Source of the DNA: Haematobia irritans
Lineage: Eukaryota; Arthropoda; Insecta; Diptera; Muscidae
DNA: 64,000 nt
Assembly: GCF_050003625.1 (NCBI RefSeq)
Contig: NC_134398.1
Coordinates: 75,135,635-75,199,634, forward strand
Reading direction: 5' to 3'
Positions 1 to 10,912 of the stretch are shown one piece after another. Position numbers and translations under genes: made by a program. Within the stretch, counting starts at the first letter, position 1. Every line of letters begins with the position of its first letter. Below the pieces are notes generated by a model, which worked only from the letters and a program-made list of their open reading frames with translations, made no database searches and had not been told where the DNA came from.

Positions 1-79
1 CCTTAACAGATAAAACGCTTTCAACATCCACGAGATCATTCAAACAATTGACAAATTTTTCTTTCAAAGTTCTATCCAT
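1..79 (-). CDS. Unidentified ORF start running off the left edge
   Basis: A minus-strand ATG at 79 opens a frame that stays open for 26 codons to the window edge. It begins M-D-R-T-L-K-E-K-F and is followed by acidic and hydrophobic residues. Too little is visible to assign a family. Its position 2.3 kb downstream (minus sense) of a possible LTR/leader junction at 2385 would fit a retrotransposon gag start, but that is inference. It could equally be a chance frame in AT-rich DNA. Confidence 0.2.
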   Translation of the reverse strand, partial: MDRTLKEKFVNCLNDLVDVESVLSVK

Positions 80-2361
80 AATGTATTTTAAACTTTTTTG
101 CACCGGTCAAAAAACTAAAATATATTAGAATTCGCGAAAGAATTAAAAAAAACTAGTTTTATTCAGAAAAAGCACGAATTTTCTACAATAAACTATTTCA
201 AATCAAAATATTCTTTCAAACGGGACAAAACTTGTAGTGTCGAAAATATTTTCTAATCTAGAAAAAAAAGAGTCAAATTTAACAAAAAAAAAAAATTGGG
301 TCAGTAGACAAAATGGGCCAAATTTACGTAAAAACAAAAAAATCCCAAAATTTTACGTGTACAAAAGAAATTCCAAAGAATTTCCCAAAAAAAGATCACA
401 AAAAAAAATAAATGAAAAAAAATCCCCAAAACACAACAATTCAAAAAACAGAAAAGCAATATTATTTTTTAAAGCACGATGCTCAAAAAGATATGATTTT
501 TAGCAATTTTGCAATACAATTAAACGAAATAAAACAAAAGCTGAAAAAAAAATTGTAAAAAAAAATGTGTCAAAAAATTTCAAAAACCAACTATCTCCTA
601 CCTTTTTTGTGGGTCAGAGGGTCGAATAGATAGATTGGCTTTGAAATAAGGGTTGATAAAAAAATATAATTATAGAATATAAAATAAATTGTTTTCTTCA
701 AAAAAAATGTTTCAATTGTTGCCGATTGATTCAATAGTAAATTTATTTTTTCCAGGGTCCCTTTCTACGGTGTACGGGAAATAAAATGAATGATGAATTC
801 CCAATTAAATAATTCCAAAATCCAAAAAATCAAAAAATCGATTTGATGAAAAAAATCCAAAATTTTTATGAATTGAATGAAAACAAAATAAAATAATTTT
901 TTTGAGCAAATAATAAGATTTAAAAAAAATGTTTGTAATTTTTTCCAACAAGAAATTATGAAAAAATTTCTTTTAGTGTAGCCGCTTTTTTTTTCCAAAA
1001 TTACTCGTCTTCCAGAAATTTCTTTTTCGCAAATTACGTAATAAAATGTGTGTCCAAAGTTCGGTGTCATGAGCATATCACAAATCCGGAGTTGTTTTTT
1101 TTACGGGTTATACAGAGTCTTTGCAACAACAAGCTCTCAACTATGAGCTCAGCAAAAACTGTTTACCAAAAATCCACAAAAAAATCAAAAAATAGGTACT
1201 CACTTTGAAGCTTTGTAAATTTGTATGTATGTGTGTAATTGGATGTATAAAAATGGCGTCTGCTTTCTGCCGCTGTGTTGTTGTGTCGCTTTGTAGTGCT
1301 GTTGAAGATTGTGTTGTGTCGCTAGGGACTGTTTGTGTCGTGAAAAACTGCAAATTTTATTGTTGGACAAAAATGTAGTTTTTTTTTTTTTAAACCGTTT
1401 TTACGGTTTTGTCCAAATTCACCAAAAATGTCCAAAGTTCAATGTTCAAAAATTATATATATATTTTTTTTTTACACGACCGAACCGATAATTGATTTTT
1501 GAAAAAAATGCACAAAAAACTTGGGTTAATTTTGTATGGGTCACTTATATGTAATTTTTTGACCAATTTTGCAAAAAACTGATTTTTTAAAATATCACAA
1601 ATAAAAATTTTACTTAAGGCAAAAAATAAAGGAAATCACTTTTTCATTATTTTTTACAGTGTAAATCAGTTTTTCTTTGATTAATTGATCAAAAAATTAC
1701 GAAAAAACACTTTTGTATGTTGGGTCATTAAATTTTTTGATTTCGAAAAAAACACTTTTTTTCTTAAAAATTCACTAATTTTTCAAAAAGTACACAATTT
1801 TTCGAAAAAAACACTTCAAAATTATTATTGTCCACAATTTTTCACTATATTGCAAACATTTTACTTAAATGGCATAACCTTTTATTTTTACAGTGTATCA
1901 TTAATGTCATTACCCTTTTATTTTGTTTTCTCTCTATGCTTTATATGTTTGTATGTACGTGTGTGTGTTTGACTATTTTTTGGCTGTCCGCTTGTTGGTC
2001 AGTCAATGCATCACCAGATGTGTGGTCAATGTATGTTGTTGTTGTTTATTTTGTTTTGCATAGTGATACTTACATTTGAAGGGCATGGGCAATTTGAATG
2101 TTATTTGACTATTTGGTTTTTTTGTTGTTGTATTACACTAGGGTATTTGACATTAATATTACACTGGGTTATAATCACTTAATACTTTTATATTTTGTAA
2201 TATACTACTACAGTTTTTTCTTCACTTGATAAAACGCACTAATGGGTCACTGGGTTTTTTAACTTGTACACTTAGAACAAAATCACAATACACTTGGAGA
2301 AAAAAAATTATATTATTTTTTTTTTCCAATTTTATTGTTTTTAATAATTTAAAAAACACTA

Positions 2362-2400
2362 ATCCGGTTCGCAATGGACCAAAATGTTCGGGGTTGAACT
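2362..2400 (-). other. Possible LTR end / primer-site junction
   Basis: On the plus strand a TGTT-type terminus (TGTTCGGGGTTGAAC, from 2385) is preceded by a unique block, GGTTCGCAATGGACCAAAA. On the minus strand this reads as an LTR ending in ...AACA followed by TTTTGGTCCATTGCGAACC. That is the arrangement of the better-supported BEL#2 LTR at 26694, which also starts TGTT next to its primer site. No second LTR copy or target duplication is visible, so this is a weak call. Confidence 0.2.
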
Positions 2401-3046
2401 GGTGAAGAGCTGGAAAGTGAAATAATTTTGCCTTCCGAAATCATTACACTTGACAAAATTTTTAGTTTTAAATTTTAAAGTTCAGGAATATTTATTTCAA
2501 CTTATTTTTGTGTTTTTTGTAGTGTATTTTGACTTTAATTCTCATTTTAATTCATAATTTATTTTAGATTTAAGATTTTAATTAGATTTTAAGTTTTACA
2601 ATTAGAAATAGAAATTATGTTCAAAAGAATGTAAATTTTAAGTGAATTCAAGGAAACGGTGTATTTAAGGGTGGTTTCAATTTAAATTCAACATGGGTTT
2701 GTGCAATATAGTTGTAAATAAAAACTAAGTGCAATTTCAATTCAAACTTTAGTGCAATATAGAATTAAGTAAAAATGAATGTATTTTGTGATGTGATTTT
2801 GTTCTGATGATTATGTTGATGGTGATTGTTGTTCGTGTCCGGCACTTTTCTTTTTGGGTTTATGAGGGGGAATGGGTTGATTTGATGTGTCTTTATGTGT
2901 CACTGTTCACTGATTGTCTTCACTAATTGTTTTCCTGTAAATGTTCTTTGTAAATTTAAATGTTCACAAACAATTCTATTTTATTTATTATATTTTATTT
3001 CAAATATTGTTCAAAAAATATCGTTCACTACACTTGTACTTATCGC

Positions 3047-3062
3047 GGGGGGGGGGGGGGGG
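3047..3062 (+). repeat. G16 homopolymer
   Basis: Sixteen consecutive G, in an otherwise AT-rich region, followed by a locally GC-rich patch with CGCGCACGCG. It is unlike any neighbouring sequence and error-prone to assemble. Confidence 0.95.
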
Positions 3063-3210
3063 AGATCGATAGCGCGCACGCGAGTTGATTGTCGGTTCAA
3101 GACTGGTTCATTGCCCTCTTGAGTGATGCTTAGAAGCATAAACAAAGCTTAGCGACAAAAATACAAGCATCGATCAAAGGGCAACTTTCCAGGTAAACAA
3201 ATAGAAAAAC

Positions 3211-3459
3211 AACCAGTAAGGAAAGTCTAAAGTCGGGCGGGGCCGACTATATTATACCCTGCACCACTTTGTAGATCTAAATTTTCGATACCATATCACA
3301 TCCGTCAAATGTGTTTGGGGCTATATATAAAGGTTTGTCCCAAATACATACATTTAAATATCACTCGATCTGGAAGAATTTGATAGACTTCTACAAAATC
3401 TATAGACGCAAAATTTAAGTCGGCTAATGCACTAGGGTGGAACACAATGTTAGTAAAAA
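3211..3459 (+). repeat. Family D short mini-me-like element
   Basis: The unit begins near GTAAGGAAAGTCTAAAGTCG, passes through TTATACCCTGCACCAC and ends at GTTAGTAAAAACAAG. The same unit occurs inverted at 36645, 50301 and 53087, which defines it as a family. It has the TTATACCC head shared by the other families here but no 153-bp array and no GTCY block. No coding capacity. Confidence 0.75.
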
Positions 3460-4924
3460 CAAGTATATACAGCACTAAGTTCGGCCGGGCCGAATCTTAA
3501 ATACCTACCACCATGAACCAAATATTAGGGTTTCCTTTGAAATTTCAGGAGGGCTTGAGGACATGAGGACACTTCCCGAAGATAAATTTAAAGATTTCAC
3601 CTATGAGGACTATATCAGATTCTGGATTTATAAGAACCATTTTTGTTTGAGTTTTAGAGGAATCATTAACATATCTTGCAAGTGTGCAAGAAAATAACGT
3701 CTTGATTTGAAATCTTAAATCTGTAGAAGTAAAATCTGGAAATTTTACATTGAGTTTCAAGCAATTTTCATGATCAGTGCGCCTTCTACACCCTCAAGAA
3801 ATGAAGTCGGTCTATATGGAGGCATTACCAAATGGACCGATAAAAACATAATCCGATACACGTTTTTGTGAGCCTAAAATACCAGAATATTTACAATTTC
3901 AAGCAAATCAAATAAAAACTACGGTTTCTAGCAACCCAAGGGGTTAGATCGGGAGATCGTTCTTATGGAAATACCTCTAGATTTCCAAATTCAGGCAAAT
4001 AGGATAAAAACTTCGGATTCTAGAAGCCCAAGAAGTAAAATGGGGAAATATGGACCGATACTCACCATTTTCGGCACACCTCTTTATGGTCCTAAAATAC
4101 CTCCAGATTTCCAATTTCAGACAAATTGAATAAAAACTACGGTTTCTATAAGCCAAAGACCCCAAATCGGGAGGTCGTTTTATATGGGGACCATCTCAAA
4201 ACATGGACCGATACTCACAATTTTTGGCACACGTATTTGTGGTCCTACAATACCACTAGATTTCCAATTTCAGGTAAATTGAATAAAAACTGCGGTTTCT
4301 ATAAGCCCAAGAAGTAAAATCGGGAGATCGGTCTATATGGGGGCTATACCAAAATATGGACCGATACTCACAATTTTTGGCACACGTATTTGTGGTCCTA
4401 CAATACCTCTAGATTTCCAATTTCAGGTAAATTGAATAAAAACTGCGGTTTCTATAAGCCCAAGAAGTCAAATCGGGAGATCGGTCTATATGGGGGCTAT
4501 ACCAAAACATGGACCGATACTCACAATTTTTGGCACACGTATTTGTGGTCCTACAATACCTCTAGATTTCCAATTTCAGGTAAATTGAATAAAAACTGCG
4601 GTTTCTATAAGCCCAAGAATTAAAATCGGGAGATCGGTCTATATGGGGGCTATACCAAAACATGGACCGATACTCACCTTTTTTGGCACACCTCTTTATG
4701 GTCATAAAATACCTCTAGATTTCAAATTTCAGGCAAATTGGATAAAAACTACGATTTCTATAAGCCCAAGACCCAAAATCGGGAGGTCGGCTTATATGGG
4801 GACTATATAAAAACCTGGACCGATATAGCCCATCTTCGAACTTGACCTGCCTGCAGACAAAAGACGAGTTTGTGCAAAATTTCAGCACGATTGCTTCATT
4901 ATTGAAGGCTGTAGCGTGATTACA

Positions 4925-4966
<42 letters not shown>

Positions 4967-5117
4967 GGACAGACGGACATCGTTATATCGTCTTAGAATT
5001 TCTCCCTGATCAAGAATATATATACTTTATATAGTCGGAAAACGATATTTCGATGTGTTACAAACGGAATGACAAACTTATTATACCCCCGTCACCATTC
5101 TATGGTGGTGGGTATAA
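3459..5117 (-). repeat. Family K mini-me-like element with 153-bp monomers
   Basis: Read on the minus strand, it starts at 5117 with TTATACCCACCACCATAG, has a (TA)n block, then a short core, then a (GTCY)n block (4925-4980 on the plus strand). It continues as tandem monomers and ends with a GGCCCGGCCGAA palindromic tail near 3480. The distance between equivalent sites at 4344, 4497 and 4650 is exactly 153 bp. The (TA)n-core-(GTCY)n order matches the dipteran mini-me/DINE-type elements. That assignment is from general knowledge and was not searched. Confidence 0.8.
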
Positions 5118-6258
5118 AAATATGGGAAACATTTAAATCTGAAGCAATTTTAAGGAAACTTTGCAAAAGTTTATTTATGATTTATCGCTCGATATATATG
5201 TATTAGAAGTTTAGGAAAATTAGAGTCATTTTTACAACTTTGCGACTAAGCAGTGGCGATTTTACAAGGAAATTGTTGGTATTTTGACCATTTTTGTCGA
5301 AATCAGAAAAACATATATATGGGAGCTATATCTAAATCTGAACCGATTTAAACCAAATTTGGCACGCATAGCAACAATGCTAATTATACTCTCTGTGCAA
5401 AATTTCAACTAAATCGGAGTTAAAAATTGGCCTCTGTGGTCATATGAGTGTAAATCGGGCGAAAGCTATATATGAGAGATATATCTAAATCTGAACCGAT
5501 TTCAACCAAATTTGGCACGCATAGCTACAATGCTAATTCTACTCCCTGTGCAAAATGTCAACTAAATCGGAGCAAAAAATTGGCCTCTGTGGTCATATGA
5601 GTGTAAATCGGGCGAAAGCTATATATGGGAGATATATCCAAATCTGAACCGATTTCAACCAAATTTGGCACGCATAGTTACAATGCTAATTCTACTCCCT
5701 GTGCAAAATTTCAACCAAATCGGAGTTAAAAATTGGCCTCTTTAGGCAAATGAGTGTAAATCGGGCGAAAGCTATATATGAGAGCTATATCTAAATCTGA
5801 ACCGATTTGGCTGGTATTTTGCAAGTTTTTCGAGACCCATAAAATATTCGGATGTACGGAATTTGAGGAAGATCGGTTGATATACACGCCAATTATGACC
5901 AGATCGGCGAAAAATATATATGGCAGCTATATCTAAATCGGAACCGATTTTTTCCAAAATCAAAAGGGATCGTCTTTGAGCCGAAACAGGACCCTATACC
6001 AAATTTTAGGACAATCGGACTAAAACTGCGAGCTGTACTTTGCACACAAAAATACATCAACAGACAGACAGACAGACAGACAGACAGACGGACAGACAGA
6101 CGGACAGACAGACAGACGGACATCGCTAAATCGACTCAGAATTTAATTCTAAGCCGATCCGTATACTAAAAGGTTGGTCTATGATTACTCCTTCTTGGCG
6201 TTACATACAAATGCACAAACTTATTATACCCTGTACCACAGTAGTGGTGAAGGGTATA
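5118..6258 (-). repeat. Family C mini-me-like element, apparently full length
   Basis: Minus-strand head at 6258 with a hairpin (ACCCTTCACCAC ... GTGGTACAGGGT), a (GTCY)n tract (6061-6122), then monomers of the TAGATATAGCTCCCATATATAG type and the GATTTAAATGTTTCCCATA tail at 5125-5160. It has the same architecture as the plus-strand copy at 49175-50300. It lies head-to-head beside family K at 5117. No protein-coding capacity is supported. Confidence 0.8.
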
Positions 6259-6360
6259 AAAAGGACATGACGATTAAAAAATTATTTTTGCCGCTATGCA
6301 CAGTGTTTCCAAACGAGTTCAAGGAAACTTTGAACAATCTGATTTCGATCGACTTCAACT

Positions 6361-6435
6361 AAGGCCTCTCTTAACTCCCTCTTCGCACCAATAAAATTTG
6401 CCCCGTTATCGCTATAGAACTCAAGCGGGATTCCC
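6361..6435 (-). pseudogene. BEL#1 integrase fragment
   Basis: The minus strand encodes E-F-Y-S-D-N-G-A-N-F-I-G-A-K-R-E-L-R, the second catalytic Asp block of a BEL integrase core. The first Asp, the glutamate block and the C-terminal domain are absent. It joins the RT-side fragment directly and out of frame, so a large internal deletion removed RNase H and most of integrase. The junction carries a 20-nt copy of a protease-region sequence (see findings). Confidence 0.8.
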
Positions 6436-6448
6436 AAATTAAAGTGAT

Positions 6449-6930
6449 TCAATTCGTTTTTGCTCGCCAAACATCTTGCATCAATACCTTAACATACATT
6501 ATAATGTGACCAATCACACCAAGGGGGTCATATATTGACATAACTAGTCTTAGCATCTCACGTTTAGTTGGTGTTTTTGTCAAAGAAAATAAATCGCTTT
6601 CTAAGAGCCATGGCGCAACTTTAAAGGTTATAACATCTTCTTGTGGTTCCCAGAAAACACCCAAAACTTTTTCGACTTGCGTCTCTTCTTTCAAATTTAT
6701 ACATTTAGCACCATTTGAAATCATTGATGGAATCGCTTCTTTCACTACGCCGCTATTGGTAACCCAATTTCTGATATTAAACCCCGCTTGGCGATGTATA
6801 TATCACACCTCTGTTATTAATCGGATAGCATCTGCTGGATTCTCAACCGAATCTAGCAGGTCATCAACGTAATGGTTCTGTTTGATTGATTTGGCTGCCA
6901 GGGGAAACTTAGTTTTAAATTTATACGCAT
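6449..6930 (-). pseudogene. BEL#1 reverse transcriptase, palm to connection
   Basis: The minus strand holds the RT catalytic YVDD box (6860-6871, followed by LLDS), then a disrupted stretch, then the connection region ending SIYDPLGVIGHI and VLMQDVW, typical of BEL Pol. The frame carries stops between 6745 and 6850 and again at 6449. It continues the RT begun in 6931-8355 after a frame change. Not functional. Confidence 0.85.
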
Positions 6931-8355
6931 TTAGATTTTTAATGTATTGTGACATGTTGCCCCAAATATTATAATATCCATTACATACACATCAGGTTCT
7001 CTATTTTGATCACAATCTCTCCAGAGAAACCGTTGGACGTCCCGATCCTCTGCTCGTATGTGGACCTGATGGAACATCTCTTCAATATTGCCGCAAATAG
7101 TCACAGCGTTCTGTCGAAATTTAAAAAGAACAGCTGGAAGAGATGCCATCAGGTCCGATCCTTTCAGCAAAAAAGGATTCAAAGATAAGCCACCCGATTT
7201 TGCCGCATCGTCCCAAACCACTCGCGACTTTCCATGCTTATTTTTATTAAAAACCGCAAATATGGGCAAATACCAAATCTTTCTATCAACTCTATCACGC
7301 TCCGGCTTACTCAATTTCCTTATGCAGCCTTTCGACAAATAAGTAGATATAGTATTTCTAAAAATATGATATAGGTCAACATTTTGACTCAATTTTCTTT
7401 CTAAGCAAATCAATCGCCTTAAAGCCATATCATAACTAGGCGGTAATTCAAAACTGTCATATTTCCACAGCAGTGGTACTTCATAATGTCCACTTTCGTT
7501 ATATTTTGTAAATTTGTTTAGCAAACCTAAAGCACGCATTTCATTTTCAGCAATAAGGGGATCTTTTGTGCAGACACCAATACTCTCAAGAGAATAAAAA
7601 CTTCTAACTAAATCATCTAAGTGTTCATCGTTATCTGCACAAGCGCATGCATTAAAGTTCAAAAAATGCTTACTTGTATTCTCAGGTTCAGCCATGGTTC
7701 CATAAATAAGCCAACCTAGCTTAGTTCGAACAGCAACAGGTTCATGTTGAGCCCCTTCACGAATTTGATTGGATAGTCCCAAATTAAAGTGATTCAGTCC
7801 AATTAGAAGTTTTGGGACAGCATCCACATAACTTTTTATGGACAATTGTCGCAAATGGCGATAACGCTGTGATAATTTTGTATAATCCAATGATTGTGCT
7901 GGCATATTTAATGATTCCACAGTGCATATATTTAATTTTACTCGACGACCGTTTTCCCCTGAAATTTCAATCATTATTTTCATTGAACTCTTTTCTTCTC
8001 TGCCCATACCTCCCGTCCAGCGCAAACATAAGGGATTTGGAACTCCCTCTAATTTCAGTTCGTTTGCAATAGATTTATCCATTAAGGTTATGGACGATCC
8101 TTCGTCAATAAAAGCGAAAGTCTCAATTACTTTATTTTTTCCGTACACTTGTATGGGAATTATTTTAAACAATATATTTTGTGCTTTTTCACAATGTGAA
8201 TTATGTACTGCTTCTTCTCCTTCAATCACAATATGAGAATTGGTTACACATTCTTCATTTGCATTTGACGTTTCTCCGTTCTCCGTACTTACAACATGTG
8301 AGAAGCGATGCAATGAAGGATGGTGATAATATTGACAACCTTCTTTACCACACAA
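6931..8355 (-). pseudogene. BEL#1 protease and N-terminal RT (474-codon open part)
   Basis: The frame begins in a Cys/His-rich end of the nucleocapsid (KEGCQYYHHPSLH). The retropepsin-like domain follows with FAFIDEGSSITLMD, then the LLIGLN and GWLIYG blocks, then the RT fingers and palm (WYLPIFAVFNKNK, RVVWDDAA, then GNIEEMFHQV). The DEG triplet stands in place of the usual D-S/T-G. The frame is lost at 6931 before YVDD. The RT motif order matches BEL/Pao rather than Gypsy. The start codon is arbitrary, since this is an internal piece of a polyprotein. Confidence 0.9.
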
Positions 8356-8370
8356 TTTCTTCTTTCTGCA

Positions 8371-8679
8371 TTACCCGCCATGGGTACACAAACAATATTT
8401 GCATAGCTTATTCGCTCTCACTAATTTCCATTTTTCACCACGGTCAACAGCTTGATATTTTGGGCAGTCGCTAACAGCTCTGCAATTTTTGTTGCACACA
8501 CAACATCTATGCTCACCATTGTGGGAGTGGACATATGCTCTCTTGCTTGTTGTTGGTTTATCATTGCTGGTGGTGTTATGTTTAATACTGCTAGTGTTGT
8601 TGTATTTCTTAGTGGTGGGTTCTGATATTGAAATGGCTGTCAGTCCAATGTTAAAAAGCCAATTGTCAAATGCAGACAA
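8371..8679 (-). pseudogene. BEL#1 nucleocapsid region
   Basis: The frame encodes a Ser/Thr/Asn-rich linker, then Cys/His clusters (HRCCVCNKNC...CPKY and KLCKYCLCTHGG) of the kind that precede protease in BEL Gag-Pol. It is separated from the protease frame by a frameshift near 8360. The upstream capsid is mostly missing between here and 8690. Confidence 0.75.
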
Positions 8680-8689
8680 ATTCGGCTTC

Positions 8690-9631
8690 TTATTTTCTTT
8701 TACAAGCTACATCTTGAGCGTAGCCCATTGGTTGGCCGTAGAGTAAGCGGAGAACATCAATTACTCCTGGGACGTCCGAGGGGTGTACCAACATGTGCTG
8801 AACGCTATGAAGTGCGTCGGATTTCAATGATCTTTATAGCCGTATAAGGTTTTCAGCGTCTGTAAAACAGCAAGTGGCAGTAGAACACTCAAATGTTGAT
8901 ATAAAAAGTGGCCAGTCCTCGGGATTTCCCGAAAATATAGGCAACTCTTTTGGTACAGATTGCCTGTCACTATTGCTAAATTGATGAAGCTGTGTATTAG
9001 TTAAGTATTGTGAATTGTTCGTATAAGCATTCATTGTAGATGAAATTGGTGCATTATTTTGAAATGTTTGTTCACCTGGTAAGTTACCGGTTAATGTATT
9101 TTCAATTAATGGCACAGAAGAGTTATAGTACCCAACTGAAGGTATGTTGGAGAATGTGACAGCAGCAGGTGGGTGTGAGGAGGGCTGAGTGTATATATGG
9201 GATTGTCTTTGGTTACCACTATTGGAGGTGGCCGAAGATACAGCAGCGGTTGTTATTGGTGGGTATGGATTATTGTGAGTAGAAGGGCTATGATTGATAT
9301 CCAAATTTTGAGTGGTTTGATGTGCATCACAGTCTGTGTTGTTGTTGTTGATATTATTTTGTTCTGCTAGCCTTGTGGGCAACTCGAGATACGACGTTTC
9401 TTTAGGCAGAGATTCTTCGTGAGGTACAGAAGTAGTTATATTTGCTACTTCAGAAAAACCCCTATTTTGTGCTTGGAAAGGAAGTTCGCTCAACCAATTT
9501 CGGACAGATTGAGACCTATTAGAAGAGGCACTCCTTATATCGTCAGCTTCTTCTAGAAGCTGATATTTTCTATTGAGGTATTCACGTTGTAATCGTGCTT
9601 GCTCTTCGTTTAATGCTCGTTCTTCCTCCAA
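8690..9631 (-). pseudogene. BEL#1 Gag N-terminal part
   Basis: The first 265 codons (9631 to 8834) give a charged coiled-coil-like start, a long low-complexity Asn/Ser/Thr-rich segment, and the beginning of the BEL capsid domain (PIFSGNPEDWPLFISTF, then DAENLIRL). A TAA, probably from CAA, stops the frame at 8834. The reading continues in frame with SLKSDALHSVQHMLVHP to about 8690, then breaks off, so the rest of the capsid has been deleted. Gag would form the intracellular particle, but this copy cannot. Confidence 0.8.
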
Positions 9632-9937
9632 GCGCTGTAGCTGTCATTGAATATTACGCAAATGAGAATGTTGAGCAGTGATGCCAGGAAGTTTTTTGAA
9701 AATTCCCTACGCGGCTCCTAAAAAATCCCTTTTTTTCCCTACGCCCAAAACTTTTTTCCCTACATTTTTCCCTACGATACTAAATTCAAACAAATTGGGC
9801 AAGAAAATGACAAATATTTTATATTGAATTCAATTTCTTTAAAATTAATAGTCAGGGATTATATCCTTCAATAAAGGACCAAATGTTCAATAATATGAAT
9901 ATTGCCATTTTTATTCGGATTTGGAATATTGCAACAT

Positions 9938-10050
9938 CATTGCTCATTTTTAACGCTACCAACATTTTTCTTGTGGACTTTAATGGCCGCGTGTTTCTCC
10001 ATGTCAGATTTCTACAATTTACGAACTTTCCACAAGCAACGCATTGGTAT
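9938..10050 (-). pseudogene. Possible BED/zinc-finger remnant in the hAT element
   Basis: The minus strand gives Y-Q-C-V-A-C-G-K-F. After a one-base frame change and a stop it gives S-D-M-E-K-H-A-A-I-K-V-H-K-K and ends at a TCA (reverse TGA) at 9938. A C-x2-C followed by H-x5-H spacing is what a hAT transposase BED finger would leave. This is a short match read through a break, so it is tentative. Confidence 0.3.
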
Positions 10051-10321
10051 TTAAAATCGTAATTTTCGACCGCCTCTAGCCAACGCTTTAATTCAACAAT
10101 GAGCCAATTTGGTCAAAAAGGCTATTTTCTAAATTTTGTTGGAATGGTTTTATTTTCTTCACTAGACGACATTTTTCTAAAACATTAAAAACTGTTGTGA
10201 ATGTAACAGTTGTAAAACAGTTTTTGAAGATATTCCGGAATAAAAATTCTACATTTACTATTTTTATGTTAGCCTCATACAAATGCAGGCCGGTATAATG
10301 TCCAAGTCATTCAAACTACAT

Positions 10322-10426
10322 ATTATTACAATACTTATTCGAGCTTATTGGACAAGTTCTTTTCAGTAATAGTACTAATTCCCTTAATCTTCTTGTCCAA
10401 TAGGCTCGAATAAGTATTGTAATAAT
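10322..10426. repeat. 35-bp inverted repeat inside the hAT element
   Basis: Arms 10322-10356 and 10392-10426 are reverse complements with a single mismatch, separated by 35 bp. The arms begin ATTATTACAATACTTATTCG. This is a long hairpin in the middle of the element and could be the remains of a small internal MITE or a foldback. Confidence 0.9.
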
Positions 10427-10912
10427 ATTTAATCCTACATTTATGAACACGAATCCGCGTATGCACTGCAAGTGATCTTTGTATTAGAAGCCATCACCTG
10501 TTTATGAACCTTAATGGAAGCGTTCATTCCTGCAAATGAAATCTATTTACGCATTTGTAATTAAATACCAATGCAAAACATCTTTTAACGTTACCGCTGA
10601 ACTTTTCTAAATAAAATCATTACAATAACTTCGTTAACGGTGAATTGCGTATTCCATTCGTTGAAGCTTTGACTACTATATATTTTGGATATTCAAATAT
10701 CTGGAATATTAAGGAAAAGTACTCTTCTTGTTGCAAAATGTAGTAAACTCTGGAAATTGGAAAAATTCCCTACATTTGTAGAAAAAATTAAAAATCTGTC
10801 CTTTTTTCCCTACAGATATAATTTTAGGAAAAAATCCCTACAAAAAAGGATTTTTCCCTACACATGGCATCACTGATGTTGAGATTGAATCGAACGGTTG
10901 CTAGCAATGCTA

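Larger units (their letters stand above)
80..3210. other. AT-rich stretch with no supported gene
   Basis: Over 3 kb of A/T-rich sequence full of short homopolymers. The frames of 60-103 codons in it are low complexity (lysine/asparagine or phenylalanine rich), occur on both strands and show no recognisable domain. I see no tRNA, no spliced gene structure and none of the mini-me units that fill the rest of the window. It could be the long leader of an LTR element on the minus strand. Confidence 0.45.
9676..10875. mobile_element. Non-autonomous hAT element (1200 bp) in BEL#1
   Basis: The ends are CAGTGATGCCA and its inverse TGGCATCACTG. They are flanked by a perfect 8-bp target duplication ATGTTGAG (9668-9675 and 10876-10883). 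The 8-bp duplication and CAG...CTG ends are hallmarks of hAT transposons. Both subterminal regions are rich in TTTTTCCCTAC repeats in opposite orientations. No transposase frame survives, and a possible zinc-finger remnant lies at 9938-10050. Confidence 0.93.
6365..10912 (-). mobile_element. BEL#1: decayed BEL/Pao retrotransposon
   Basis: Fragments of gag, nucleocapsid, protease, reverse transcriptase and integrase lie in the right order on the minus strand. They are broken by stops, frameshifts and internal deletions, and no LTR is recognisable at either end. A hAT element (9676-10875) interrupts the 5' part. The remaining upstream piece (10884-10912) is cut off by a family A array. Its protease motif (DEGSS) differs from BEL#2 and BEL#3, so it belongs to a separate lineage. 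Confidence 0.85.

Noticed and set aside
237..503. An 88-codon Lys/Asn-rich ORF and others in 1-3210
   Set aside because: Low-complexity translation of A-rich DNA with no domain and equivalents on both strands.
5893..6123. ORFs reading SVCLSVCLSV or TDRQTDRQ, also at 52051-52282
   Set aside because: They are translations of the GTCY/TCTG microsatellite in mini-me-type heads.
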